Positions 7,367 to 15,587 of a DNA stretch of 30,492 nucleotides are shown in pieces. The position numbers and the translations under genes were made by a program. The stretch's first letter is position 1. Each line of letters begins with the position of its first letter. The notes beneath the pieces are model-generated. The model worked only from the letters and a program-made list of their open reading frames with translations, did not search any database and was not told the origin of the DNA. The stretch comes from a virus. The stretch is taken from positions 1-30,492 of IMG/VR virus record IMGVR_UViG_3300017786_000080; one strand, written 5' to 3'.

Positions 7367-7652
7367 TGAACAAAGAGCTGCACAATCTGCTAGACTAGAT
7401 AGAATCGAAGAAAAGATCGATAAACTATCTGACGCAATTATTTCATTAGCTCGAGCTGAAGAAAAAATTGCTACTATGGCTGAATTTGGCAAGCAACAAG
7501 GGGAACAAATATTAACTCTTATAAATAGAGTTGATAAGTTAGATCAAGTCGTTCGTGAAAATGCTGCGACAGTAAATATAATTAATAAACTATTCTGGAT
7601 AGTAATCGCGGCCGCCGCTACAGCTATCACAGGAATGCTTTTCATACAATAG
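7353..7652 (+). CDS. Coiled-coil protein with C-terminal membrane anchor
   Basis: A 99 aa protein: residues ~8-70 are a long heptad-rich helix (RLDRIEEKIDKLSDAI..RVDKLDQVV) and residues ~78-98 a hydrophobic helix (LFWIVIAAAATAITGMLFI). The architecture matches XhlA-type haemolysin/holin-associated proteins, so a lysis role is possible, but the same layout occurs in unrelated small phage membrane proteins. It separates the leader-bearing genes from the large acidic protein downstream. Confidence 0.6.
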   Translation: MTTANEQRAAQSARLDRIEEKIDKLSDAIISLARAEEKIATMAEFGKQQGEQILTLINRVDKLDQVVRENAATVNIINKLFWIVIAAAATAITGMLFIQ

Positions 7653-7662
7653 GAGAACTAAT

Positions 7663-8841
7663 ATGAAACTTAAAGATGATATAACTTTAAGCATTGCTGA
7701 TGCCGTTAGCGATGTACTTGAAGGTAAAGTAAAAAAAGAGGATGAATTTAAGCCTCACATGATGTATGATCCTGAAACAGGTAAAGGCCATAAAGCTGAA
7801 AAACCTGAAGATCATGAAAGAATGAAGAAGCTAGGCTATACGCACGAAAAGCCAGAAGTTGAAGAAGCTGATGAACCAAAAGCTAAAGGCGAAAAAGACT
7901 TTAAAGCTAAGCACACTGTTAAAAAATCTGGTGAAAAAGAAGATGGTTCAGTAGTTAAGGAAGAAGTAACTATTTCAATTATTGAAGCTAAGCTAAAAGC
8001 TGGTAAGGGTAAAGCTAAGATCGATATTGATCATGAAGGGGATGGCATAAAGGCTACTGAAAAGAAATTTAAAGTAAAATTTAAGAAAACAAAAGACGGT
8101 TTTGATCTTTCTGGAGAAAAGAAAAACATTTTAGCTTACTTGCAATCAAAAGATTACGATATGGATCCTGAAGATATTGAAGATCTTTTTCCAGAACTAA
8201 TGGAAGGTTTAGAAAATATTGTTGTTAAAAAGGGTAAATTTACTCGTAAAGTAGATGCAGCAACTGCTAAAAAGATGAAGCGTCAAGGTTGGGAAATTCA
8301 AGAAGAAGACGAAGACGAAGACGAAGAAGAAATCGAAGAAGGCTTTTCAAAAGCTCAGATTAAAAAGGCTGTAGAAATGGCTCTTAAATCAGATGGTAAA
8401 ATGACTCCAGTCGCAAAAAAGATTGAAAAAATTAAAAAAGGATTGAGTAGTCATAAAGAAGTAGCTGCGGCATTCCAATTAGCCAATGAAGAAGTTACTG
8501 AGGCTATGGTTGAAGAAGCTCATGCAATGAATGAAGCTAAATCTAAAATGGAAGAAGATAAAGAAAGATATCAAAAATTCTTTAAGTCTGCTTTAAAGAA
8601 GTTTGGCGTTGATTCACCTGCTCAACTTAAAGGCGATAAAAAGAAAGAATTTTTTGATTATGTCGATAAAAACTATGAGGCTGACAACGAATCAGACGTT
8701 GATGAAGGTATTGGTAGTTCAATTAGAAAAGCTGCTGGCAAAGCTAAAAAGGCAGTAAAGAGAGCTACTATGTCAAAAGCAGCTAGATCTAAAGCTGATT
8801 CAGACGAAGTATTTAGGAAATCTAGACAAAAATATCGATAA
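7663..8841 (+). CDS. Charged prohead-core/internal head protein, likely polyprotein
   Basis: A 392 aa, very Glu/Lys-rich protein with a good AGGAG upstream. No globular enzyme signature. It contains several sites that fit the T4 prohead-protease rule (L/I)-x-E before A or G: IIE|A after residue 108, LME|G after 181, IEE|G after 226, plus weaker V-x-E|G sites after 20 and 348. The segment DKERYQKFFKSALKKFGVD.. and KKEFFDYVDKNYEA resembles conserved head-associated proteins of marine T4-like phages; the last 45 residues are strongly basic (AAGKAKKAVKRATMSKAARS). I infer a prohead core or internal protein cut into pieces on maturation. Confidence 0.6.
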   Translation: MKLKDDITLSIADAVSDVLEGKVKKEDEFKPHMMYDPETGKGHKAEKPEDHERMKKLGYTHEKPEVEEADEPKAKGEKDFKAKHTVKKSGEKEDGSVVKEEVTISIIEAKLKAGKGKAKIDIDHEGDGIKATEKKFKVKFKKTKDGFDLSGEKKNILAYLQSKDYDMDPEDIEDLFPELMEGLENIVVKKGKFTRKVDAATAKKMKRQGWEIQEEDEDEDEEEIEEGFSKAQIKKAVEMALKSDGKMTPVAKKIEKIKKGLSSHKEVAAAFQLANEEVTEAMVEEAHAMNEAKSKMEEDKERYQKFFKSALKKFGVDSPAQLKGDKKKEFFDYVDKNYEADNESDVDEGIGSSIRKAAGKAKKAVKRATMSKAARSKADSDEVFRKSRQKYR

Positions 8842-8864
8842 AATTTATCTTGTATAGATAATAT

Positions 8865-9236
8865 ATGATGAAAATATTTGACAAGCTTAATAGTAGAAAT
8901 TTTGAACTCTATGCGTCACAAAATTACAATAATCCTGAATGTTGTGACGTAGAAGAGTTTAAAGAAGATTTAACAAGATTTAAGTATCTTAAACGATTAC
9001 TTAGACGATACGAACAATATGGAGATCTTCAAGAAAGGCTTATATTAAACCACATTATTGTATTATATAATGTGTTTGGTATAGAAGCAGCTAATAGAAT
9101 GATGTGGTTTAAAGTAGAACCTGAACATTATACTATTTTAAAAACTTTCTTGATATTCTTAAATTATTTACCGGAAGATTCACACGTAGAAATACCATTG
9201 GATCAAAGGATAATAAACAAACTGAGGGAACTTTAA
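8865..9236 (+). CDS. Conserved T4-like marine phage protein
   Basis: A 123 aa mostly helical protein (FDKLNSRNFELYASQNYNNP, LNHIIVLYNVFGIEAANRMM, LIFLNYLPED). I recognise this as a family found at a similar place in T4-like cyanophages, without known function. Two adjacent ATGs (8865, 8868) are possible and neither has a strong ribosome binding site. The ATG of the next gene overlaps its stop. Confidence 0.7.
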   Translation: MMKIFDKLNSRNFELYASQNYNNPECCDVEEFKEDLTRFKYLKRLLRRYEQYGDLQERLILNHIIVLYNVFGIEAANRMMWFKVEPEHYTILKTFLIFLNYLPEDSHVEIPLDQRIINKLREL

Positions 9237-9829
9237 TGAGCGTAGTCTCAAGAACAGCAGATTTATTTTATGCCTTTAGATTTCTAAAGTTATTAGTTTC
9301 ATCTTGGGATAAAACTGATGCTTATGAACTAGGCATTATTGATGCTAATGGCAAATTGCTTAAGAAAGCTCAAGATAGAAAAACACCACAGGAAAAATCC
9401 GCGTATACTGTTTTTCATAGATTAGTTTTTAATGTAAAAAGACTTCTCAATAAGTTACCATTTGGTAAGACTAAACTAGCATCTTATGCTTCAGCTTTAT
9501 TCTTAATCAAAGAGAATACTAATCTTACCGATGATGAGATTAGAAATGTATTAAACGACGTATTTCAAGATTTAGAAGAAACCATTGATATATCTGAAAG
9601 CGCTCAATGGTTTGATAAAAATAATAAGCTAGCTCCAGGAACATATACATTAACTCAAGAAATCGCATCTCCAGTGACAGGCGAGGTTATTGCTAATATA
9701 AATACTAAGGTAAAGGCTATTGATTTTACAGAAGCCTATGGAGAAATATTTGGATTGAACGTGTATCAAGTAGAACACGTTTTAACTAAACAGAAAATAC
9801 TCATAACGAGTACGGATATAAAAAGATGA
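9236..9829 (+). CDS. Conserved T4-like phage protein, possible virion component
   Basis: A 197 aa protein TAATG-coupled to the previous gene. The N-terminal ~100 residues are helical (FYAFRFLKLLVSSWDKTDAY, VFHRLVFNVKRLLNKLP); the C-terminal half is beta-rich (APGTYTLTQEIASPVTGEV). I recall equivalents in T4-like cyanophages next to the same neighbours, usually called hypothetical or structural. No catalytic motif. Confidence 0.65.
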   Translation: MSVVSRTADLFYAFRFLKLLVSSWDKTDAYELGIIDANGKLLKKAQDRKTPQEKSAYTVFHRLVFNVKRLLNKLPFGKTKLASYASALFLIKENTNLTDDEIRNVLNDVFQDLEETIDISESAQWFDKNNKLAPGTYTLTQEIASPVTGEVIANINTKVKAIDFTEAYGEIFGLNVYQVEHVLTKQKILITSTDIKR

Positions 9830-10023
9830 AAAATTTTAAAGATATGTGGGAAGACGCAGCAGCAAATTCAGTAGCATCAGGTGGTGTATCTATGCCAGCG
9901 GATGCTGTAAAGAAAAAGAAAAAGAAAGATATTTATGACGGTAGAACAAAAGCAGGCCGTAAATTTGTTGAAAGAATACTTGCAAGAAGGAAAGCTGCCG
10001 AGTCTAAAAAAATAGAGAAATAA
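9826..10023 (+). CDS. Small basic protein, possible internal virion protein
   Basis: A 65 aa Lys-rich protein. MKNFKDMWEDA resembles the leaders of the upstream genes but lacks a clean (L/I)xE|(A/G) site. The middle has a KKKKKK run and the end reads YDGRTKAGRKFVERILARRK, a short pattern I recall in small proteins of T4-like marine phages. Probably DNA-associated. Its ATG overlaps the previous stop. Confidence 0.65.
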   Translation: MKNFKDMWEDAAANSVASGGVSMPADAVKKKKKKDIYDGRTKAGRKFVERILARRKAAESKKIEK

Positions 10024-10027
10024 CATT

Positions 10028-10420
10028 ATGAGTAAATTATTGATTGGAATTATTATTGCGATGGGTTTATCAGGAATAATGTATTATCAGTTCTCAGTTG
10101 TTCCTATGAAGAATAAACTAGAAGAACAAATCAAAGTTATAGCAGCACAAGACTTAAGAGATCAAGAACAAAAAGCTACTATTGAAGCTATTCAAGGCAA
10201 TCTTCAAAAAACTACTCAAGCTCTTTCTGGGCTACAAGTACAAAATCAACAATACGAAACACAAATGGCAGATTATCTGGATATATTCAGAAGACATAAT
10301 ATTGCTAAACTTGCTAGTGCAAAACCTGGTATGATAGAAACACGGGCCAATGCTCAAACAAAGGAGGTCTTTGATGCGATTGAAGCAGATAGCAAGCGTA
10401 TTAGCTCTCTTAACGATTAG
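10028..10420 (+). CDS. Inner-membrane spanin subunit (i-spanin, Rz-like)
   Basis: A 130 aa protein with an N-terminal membrane anchor (residues ~3-24, LLIGIIIAMGLSGIMYYQFSV) and a long periplasmic coiled coil (~30-95, rich in Gln/Glu/Lys). This is the layout of Rz-type i-spanins, which bridge the periplasm and fuse inner and outer membranes in the last step of lysis. The assignment rests on architecture plus the partner lipoprotein gene embedded at its 3' end in another frame, the hallmark of spanin pairs. Confidence 0.7.
   Translation: MSKLLIGIIIAMGLSGIMYYQFSVVPMKNKLEEQIKVIAAQDLRDQEQKATIEAIQGNLQKTTQALSGLQVQNQQYETQMADYLDIFRRHNIAKLASAKPGMIETRANAQTKEVFDAIEADSKRISSLND
10361..10368 (+). promoter_or_regulatory. 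Strong Shine-Dalgarno for o-spanin start
   Basis: AAGGAGGT, close to a full anti-16S complement, lies five bases before ATG 10374. It fixes the start of the lipoprotein gene inside the i-spanin coding sequence and is stronger than most ribosome binding sites here. Confidence 0.8.
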
Positions 10421-10868
10421 TGGGTGTAGTCTATTACAACAACCTCCTAGAGAAGTTGAAATAATAACTAAACCTGTAAATATAGATATCGTTCAGCCGG
10501 TGATGCCAAGAGCAATAGATTTAAAAGAACCCAAATGGTATGTTGTTTCTGATGCAGTAATTATTGAAAACTGTTTAAAAAACGCAGAAACTAAAAAGTC
10601 AGATTGTAAACTTGGAAGAGAAGATTTATATCCTGAGGGTTATACGTATCACGATAAGTTTATTGACGATATTAAAAAGAAGCACGGAGGTGATGTTGTC
10701 TTTGTTGCTATGACTGTTGCAGATTATGAGCTAATGTCTTATAATACGCAAGAAATAAAAAGATATATTAATCAGCTCGGTGAGGTGATAGTTTACTATA
10801 GAAACGTGACAATAGGTGATGAAGATGCTGGAGCAGTGGAAATCAAAGTGGAGAAAAAAGATGAGTAG
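10374..10868 (+). CDS. Outer-membrane spanin lipoprotein (o-spanin, Rz1-like)
   Basis: A 164 aa predicted lipoprotein. ATG 10374 follows a near-perfect AAGGAGGT. The signal sequence MRLKQIASVLALLTISGC ends in a lipobox with the lipidated Cys at residue 18, followed by a Pro-containing stretch (QQPPREVEI). It overlaps the i-spanin gene by 47 bases. The mature part is longer than classical Rz1 and ends in a small mixed domain (HGGDVVFVAMTVADYELMSY..INQLGEVIVYYRNV), so it may do more than bridge membranes. It overlaps the lipase start. Confidence 0.7.
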   Translation: MRLKQIASVLALLTISGCSLLQQPPREVEIITKPVNIDIVQPVMPRAIDLKEPKWYVVSDAVIIENCLKNAETKKSDCKLGREDLYPEGYTYHDKFIDDIKKKHGGDVVFVAMTVADYELMSYNTQEIKRYINQLGEVIVYYRNVTIGDEDAGAVEIKVEKKDE

Positions 10869-11616
10869 AATGAAAGACGATATGACGGTATGGGAAAGAG
10901 CAGAAGTAGCAGCTAAGTTATCAGCAATTGCTTATATGAACCCTAAGCCTGCTGACACTGCGTGTAAAAAGCTAGGTTTTGCTTCAGGTAAAATTATTAG
11001 TAGAGACGGTGCTGAAGTACTCATCGCAAAAGACAGAAACGATCTATGGTTTGCCTTTAGAGGAACAGAACCTTCTAAAATAAATGATGTAATGGCTGAT
11101 TTAAAAGTCATTAAAAATAGCGCAAAAGCTGGTGGTAAAGTCCATGGTGGATTTCAAGAAGAAGTTGACGATGTTTGGATGGACATTGTTAAAGAACTAG
11201 AACATAACGATCAATTAAAGGTAAGAAAAGATGTGTATTTTACTGGGCATAGTCTGGGTGCTGCTATGGCTACAATTAGTGCCACACGTTATCGACCTCA
11301 AGAACTCTTCACATTTGGATCACCAAGAGTCGGAGGTCAACGATTCATCAAGAATATAAAATGCGATCATTATAGATTTATGAATAATAATGATATTGTA
11401 TGTAGAATCCCACCAGCATGGCTAGGATTCAGACACCATGGAGAAATGATTTACTTTAACAGATTTGGAGTAAAAGCTCTTAAGCCTACTTGGGGAGATA
11501 CATTTTATGGTATTATAGAATCATGGAAAAGATGGAAATTCTTTGATGGAGTTGTAGACCATGGAATGCCTAACTATGTTAAAGCAATTAAATCCTTAGC
11601 AAAGAAGGAGAAATAA
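10861..11616 (+). CDS. Class 3 lipase/phospholipase-like alpha/beta hydrolase
   Basis: A 251 aa protein; ATG 10861 has GGAG upstream, and the longer reading from 10816 would sit entirely inside the lipoprotein gene. It carries the class 3 lipase signatures: AFRGT, HGGF (oxyanion region), the nucleophile elbow GHSLG with S131, FGSPRVGG, NNNDIV..IPP with D178, and VDHGMPNY with H234, matching the fungal lipase order Ser-Asp-His. It would cleave ester bonds of membrane lipids. There is no signal peptide, so the enzyme would be cytoplasmic unless released by the holin. Sitting between the o-spanin and a membrane protein gene, it probably acts at lysis. Confidence 0.8.
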   Translation: MSRMKDDMTVWERAEVAAKLSAIAYMNPKPADTACKKLGFASGKIISRDGAEVLIAKDRNDLWFAFRGTEPSKINDVMADLKVIKNSAKAGGKVHGGFQEEVDDVWMDIVKELEHNDQLKVRKDVYFTGHSLGAAMATISATRYRPQELFTFGSPRVGGQRFIKNIKCDHYRFMNNNDIVCRIPPAWLGFRHHGEMIYFNRFGVKALKPTWGDTFYGIIESWKRWKFFDGVVDHGMPNYVKAIKSLAKKEK

Positions 11617-11617
11617 C

Positions 11618-11980
11618 ATGCATTGGCTTATAGTACTTACACTCAAATCTATATTATCTTCAATAATTGGTAGTTCATTTTATGCTTGGTTCCAAGGTAC
11701 TACAGTTGGTATATGGTTTCAAAAACAAGTTGATCGATTCATGCAGTATTTTGCTGAAAAATATGAATTAGAGTTAATAAAAAAAGATGCCAAGTTTAGA
11801 AAACAATACCCACTCCAAGCTGAAAGATTAGATGAAATAGATGCAGATTTAAACATGTTAGTCGATCTTCCCTTAATTAAAAAGGCTATTATTTCCTATG
11901 TCGATAAGACAAAAGGTAAAATAAATATTGCTCCCAGCGGTGAAATGCCAATCTGGGTTGATTCTGATAGTAAAAAATAA
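11618..11980 (+). CDS. Small membrane protein in lysis block
   Basis: A 120 aa protein with AAGGAG upstream. The N-terminal ~27 residues (WLIVLTLKSILSSIIGSSFYAWF) form a hydrophobic helix and the rest is a charged, soluble tail ending in SDSKK. Placed last in the spanin/lipase unit just before the nrdA promoter. A holin or lysis-regulator role is possible from context only; no family recognised. Confidence 0.55.
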   Translation: MHWLIVLTLKSILSSIIGSSFYAWFQGTTVGIWFQKQVDRFMQYFAEKYELELIKKDAKFRKQYPLQAERLDEIDADLNMLVDLPLIKKAIISYVDKTKGKINIAPSGEMPIWVDSDSKK

Positions 11981-11992
11981 TTAAAAAAAACG

Positions 11993-12021
11993 TTTACAAA
12001 ACTTAAGTTTTATGATATAAT
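11993..12021 (+). promoter_or_regulatory. Early sigma70-type promoter of nrdA unit
   Basis: TTTACA (11993-11998), 17 bases, TATAAT (12016-12021) with TATGA directly before the -10. It shares the block GATATAATATA with the promoters at 16370 and 18315. The spacer includes most of a perfect 14-base palindrome AAAACTTAAGTTTT (11998-12011). Confidence 0.8.
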
Positions 12022-12050
12022 ATATAGTATTATTACTTAATTAACTGACA

Positions 12051-14363
12051 ATGAATGATGGACAACTAAATATGACGATGCACGTAACTAAGCGTAACGG
12101 CACAACTCAGGACTTTGATTTAGAAAAAGTACACAAGGTTTTGGAATGGGCTACTGCTGATATATCTGGAGTCTCAGTATCTGAGATTGAAATTAAAGCA
12201 AACATACAATTATATGATAAGATTCCGGCTTATGACATTCACGAACTTCTCATCAAATCAGCTGCAGAGTTAATCTCTGAGCATACACCTAATTACCAAT
12301 TTGTTGCAGCACGATTAGTATCTTATAAGCTTCGTAAAGAAGTCTATGGAGAATACACGCCGCATTCGCTTCGAAAAGTAATTATAGATAACGTATCTCG
12401 AGAAGTTTATGATGGATCAATTATGAAAGATTATGATCCAGATGAAATTGATGAACTTGATTCTTATATTAAACACGATAGAGATGATACTTTTACTTAT
12501 GCTGGTATGGAACAATTTAGAGGAAAATACTTAGTACAAGATAGACGAACTAAGCAACATTATGAAACCCCTCAAATATTGTATATGATGATTTCTGCTA
12601 CTTTATTTGCTAATTATCCAAAAGAAACTAGAATAAAGTACGTTAAGGATTACTATGATGCAATATCTCTCTTCTATATTTCGCTTCCTACGCCAATCAT
12701 GGCTGGTGTTCGTACGCCAACGCGTCAGTTTTCAAGCTGTGTGCTTATTGAATCTGGCGATAGTTTGGATTCTATCAACGCAACTGCCACTTCAATAGTA
12801 AAATATATTTCTAAGAAAGCGGGTATTGGTATTGGCGCCGGTTCTATTAGAGCTGAAGGCTCAAGGGTCGGTGATGGTTCAGTAGTTCATACTGGTTTAA
12901 TACCATTTCTAAAGTATTTTCAAGCTGCAGTAAAATCCTGTTCTCAAGGTGGTGTTCGTGGCGGTGCTGCTACAGTATATTTACCAATGTGGCATTATGA
13001 ATTTGAAGATCTGATTGTTCTTAAAAACAATAAAGGTATTGAAGAAAACCGTGTAAGACATATGGACTATGCATTTCAAGTTAATAAATTAATGTACGAG
13101 CGTTTACTTACTGGTGGCGATATTACATTCTTTGACCCAAATGATGTTCCTGGTTTATATGAAGCATTTTTTGATGATCAAGATAAGTTTAAAGAATTAT
13201 ATGAAAAGTATGAAAGAGCTTATTCTGTTCGTAAAAAGACATTACCAGCAACTGAAGTATTTTCTACGTTGATCCAACAAAGAAAAGATACTGGAAGGAT
13301 CTATATTATGAACGTTGATCATGCTAATGATCATGGCGCGTTTAAGCCAAAAGAAGCTCCTGTAAGAATGAGCAATCTATGTTGTGAAATTGATTTACCT
13401 ACTAGTCCATTAACAGACAATCCAGATGAAGGAGAAATTTCATTATGTACGTTATCAGCAATCAATTGGGGACTAATTAATGAACCCGGAGAATTTAAAA
13501 AGTATTGCGATCTTTCTGTTCGTGCTCTCGATGAGCTGCTTGATTATCAGTCTTACCCTGTACGCGCAGCAGAACGGGGCACTATGAATCGTAGACCACT
13601 TGGCATAGGTATTATTAACCTAGCTTATTTCCTAGCTAAACGTGGTCTTAAATATAATGAATCAGCATTTGAAGTGGTAGATGAATATGCAGAGGCGTGG
13701 TCTTATTACCTAATTGAAGCTTCTCAGCAATTAGCAAGTGAAAAAGGTGAAATTCCTTTAAAAAATCACACAAAATATGCCGATGGAGTGTTGCCAATTG
13801 ATACATATAAAAGAGAGCTAGATAATATATTAGAGAATAAAGAAAGACTACCGTGGAACGAGCTTCGTGAGAAACTCAAAGAAACAGGTACTCGCAATTC
13901 TACACTCATGGCACTTATGCCAGCAGAAACAAGCGCTCAAATTTCTAATAGCACGAATGGTATTGAACCACCTCGAGCATTAGTTAGTTACAAACAGTCA
14001 AAGGATGGAGTAATGGCTCAGGTAGTTCCTGGTTACCACCATCTTAAAAATAAGTATGACCTATTGTGGGATCAAACTTCCCCTGATGGTTATCTTAAGA
14101 TCTGTGCGATTCTACAAAAGTACATAGATCAAGGCATTAGTGTAAATACATCTTATAATCCAGAACACTATGAAGATAATAAGATTCCTATGTCTGTAAT
14201 GATGACTGATTTGGTAACAGCATATAAGTACGGATTAAAACAACTTTACTATTTCAATACGTTTGATGGTGCTGGGGAAATGACAGACGAAGCTACTCAT
14301 CATGCATACGATGGAGAAAGTTCGCAATATGAAGAAGAAGATTGCGAATCATGTAAAATATGA
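12051..14363 (+). CDS. nrdA: Ribonucleoside-diphosphate reductase alpha subunit, class Ia
   Basis: A 770 aa catalytic subunit that reduces ribonucleoside diphosphates to deoxy forms with NrdB. An N-terminal ATP-cone (VTKRNGTTQDFDLEKV) indicates allosteric control. The radical/redox residues are all present: C230 in SSCVLIESGDS, N442/C444/E446 in NLCCEI, C466 in LCTLSAIN, Y733-Y734 in LYYFNT, and the C-terminal C765xxC768 pair (EDCESCKI) that accepts electrons from glutaredoxin. Full length for the family. It heads an early unit with nrdB and a glutaredoxin. No clear Shine-Dalgarno precedes ATG 12051; ATG 12072 is an alternative. Confidence 0.97.
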   Translation: MNDGQLNMTMHVTKRNGTTQDFDLEKVHKVLEWATADISGVSVSEIEIKANIQLYDKIPAYDIHELLIKSAAELISEHTPNYQFVAARLVSYKLRKEVYGEYTPHSLRKVIIDNVSREVYDGSIMKDYDPDEIDELDSYIKHDRDDTFTYAGMEQFRGKYLVQDRRTKQHYETPQILYMMISATLFANYPKETRIKYVKDYYDAISLFYISLPTPIMAGVRTPTRQFSSCVLIESGDSLDSINATATSIVKYISKKAGIGIGAGSIRAEGSRVGDGSVVHTGLIPFLKYFQAAVKSCSQGGVRGGAATVYLPMWHYEFEDLIVLKNNKGIEENRVRHMDYAFQVNKLMYERLLTGGDITFFDPNDVPGLYEAFFDDQDKFKELYEKYERAYSVRKKTLPATEVFSTLIQQRKDTGRIYIMNVDHANDHGAFKPKEAPVRMSNLCCEIDLPTSPLTDNPDEGEISLCTLSAINWGLINEPGEFKKYCDLSVRALDELLDYQSYPVRAAERGTMNRRPLGIGIINLAYFLAKRGLKYNESAFEVVDEYAEAWSYYLIEASQQLASEKGEIPLKNHTKYADGVLPIDTYKRELDNILENKERLPWNELREKLKETGTRNSTLMALMPAETSAQISNSTNGIEPPRALVSYKQSKDGVMAQVVPGYHHLKNKYDLLWDQTSPDGYLKICAILQKYIDQGISVNTSYNPEHYEDNKIPMSVMMTDLVTAYKYGLKQLYYFNTFDGAGEMTDEATHHAYDGESSQYEEEDCESCKI

Positions 14364-14536
14364 AGAAAAGACCAAAAATAAAAATGAAGGGCGGAGCCGA
14401 GTGGGACGCTCTTACAAGTGCCAAAAGATTCTACTGTTATTTAGCTAAACCAGGCGTATCAGCTAGTATCAAAAAAGGTTACAATAAACGATTTAGAAAA
14501 CAAGGGAAAATAAATGGCTGTATTGAAGAAGAATAA
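14360..14536 (+). CDS. Small basic protein between nrdA and nrdB
   Basis: A 58 aa ORF coupled to nrdA by ATGA and overlapping the nrdB start by 23 bases. The sequence MKKRPKIKMKGGAEWDAL, FYCYLAKPGVSASIKKGYNK is strongly basic; I recall a similar small KGG/GYNKR protein in this region of T4-like marine phages. It is too small for an enzyme; nucleic-acid binding is possible. Confidence 0.65.
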   Translation: MKKRPKIKMKGGAEWDALTSAKRFYCYLAKPGVSASIKKGYNKRFRKQGKINGCIEEE

Positions 14537-15587
14537 AAAATCGCACTTACTGAAAAATATGTTTCTTGACGAAGCGGTTGATATTCAGCGATATGATGAA
14601 GTAAAATATCCACAGATGGATAAAATCACAGATAAACAATTAGGTTTCTTTTGGAGACCTGAAGAAGTAGATGTATCAAAAGACAAAAAAGACTTTAATG
14701 CTCTTACTGAAAACGAGCAACACATTTTTACTAGCAATCTTAAAAGACAAATCCTACTTGATAGCGTACAGGGTCGTGCGCCTAACCTAGCGTTTCTACC
14801 TATTGTATCATTACCTGAAGTAGAAAACTGGATTGAAACCTGGTCATTCTCTGAAACTATTCATAGTAGATCATACACTCATATTATCCGTAATATCTAT
14901 CCAGATCCATCCTTTGTATTTGACGACTTATTGTCTCAAAAGAATATTATGGATTGTGGTAAATCTATTGGTAAATATTATGATGATCTTATTGATTGTA
15001 ATAATGGCCCAACAAATAAAATGGATCATAAAAGAGCTATTTGGATGGCTATGATGAGTGCAAATGCATTAGAAGGTGTAAGATTCTATGTTTCTTTTGC
15101 GTGTTCTTGGGCATTTGCTGAACTTAAAAAAATGGAAGGTAACGCAAAGATTATTAAGTTGATTGCTCGAGACGAAAACGTTCACTTAGCATCAACTACA
15201 ACTATGTTAAAACTTCTTAAGAAAGAAGATAAAGATTTTGAAAAGATTGCAAAAGAAATGGAACCAGAATCGATTGCTTTGTATGAAGAAGTAATTAACC
15301 AAGAAAAAGAATGGGCTAGTTATTTGTTTCAAAATGGTTCTATGATTGGTCTTAATGAAAAGATTTTATCAGATTATATTGAATGGATTGGTTGTAAAAG
15401 AATGAGAGCTATTGGATTACCATGTCCTTATGTAGTTCCACAGGCAAATCCATTACCATGGACTGAAAAGTGGATTGGCGGAGGTAATGTTCAAGTTGCT
15501 CCACAAGAAACAGAAATTAGCTCCTACGTAATTGGTGGAGTAAAACAAGATATAGATAGTAACGCATTAAAAGGATTAAGCTTATGA
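14514..15587 (+). CDS. nrdB: Ribonucleoside-diphosphate reductase beta subunit, class Ia
   Basis: A 357 aa di-iron/tyrosyl-radical subunit. The iron ligands are D83 (LLDSVQGR), E114 and H117 (SETIHSRS), E187 (NALEGVRF), and E221/H224 (DENVH); the radical tyrosine is Y121 in HSRSYTHIIR, aligning with E. coli Y122 with a one-residue offset. It supplies the radical used by NrdA. AGGGA lies just upstream of ATG 14514 and the start overlaps the small basic gene. Its stop is overlapped by the glutaredoxin gene. Confidence 0.97.
   Translation: MAVLKKNKKSHLLKNMFLDEAVDIQRYDEVKYPQMDKITDKQLGFFWRPEEVDVSKDKKDFNALTENEQHIFTSNLKRQILLDSVQGRAPNLAFLPIVSLPEVENWIETWSFSETIHSRSYTHIIRNIYPDPSFVFDDLLSQKNIMDCGKSIGKYYDDLIDCNNGPTNKMDHKRAIWMAMMSANALEGVRFYVSFACSWAFAELKKMEGNAKIIKLIARDENVHLASTTTMLKLLKKEDKDFEKIAKEMEPESIALYEEVINQEKEWASYLFQNGSMIGLNEKILSDYIEWIGCKRMRAIGLPCPYVVPQANPLPWTEKWIGGGNVQVAPQETEISSYVIGGVKQDIDSNALKGLSL

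Noticed and set aside
8842-8864. TATAGATA as a variant late promoter before 8865
   Set aside because: Differs from TATAAATA at one position and sits too close to the ATG for a usual leader; not enough support.
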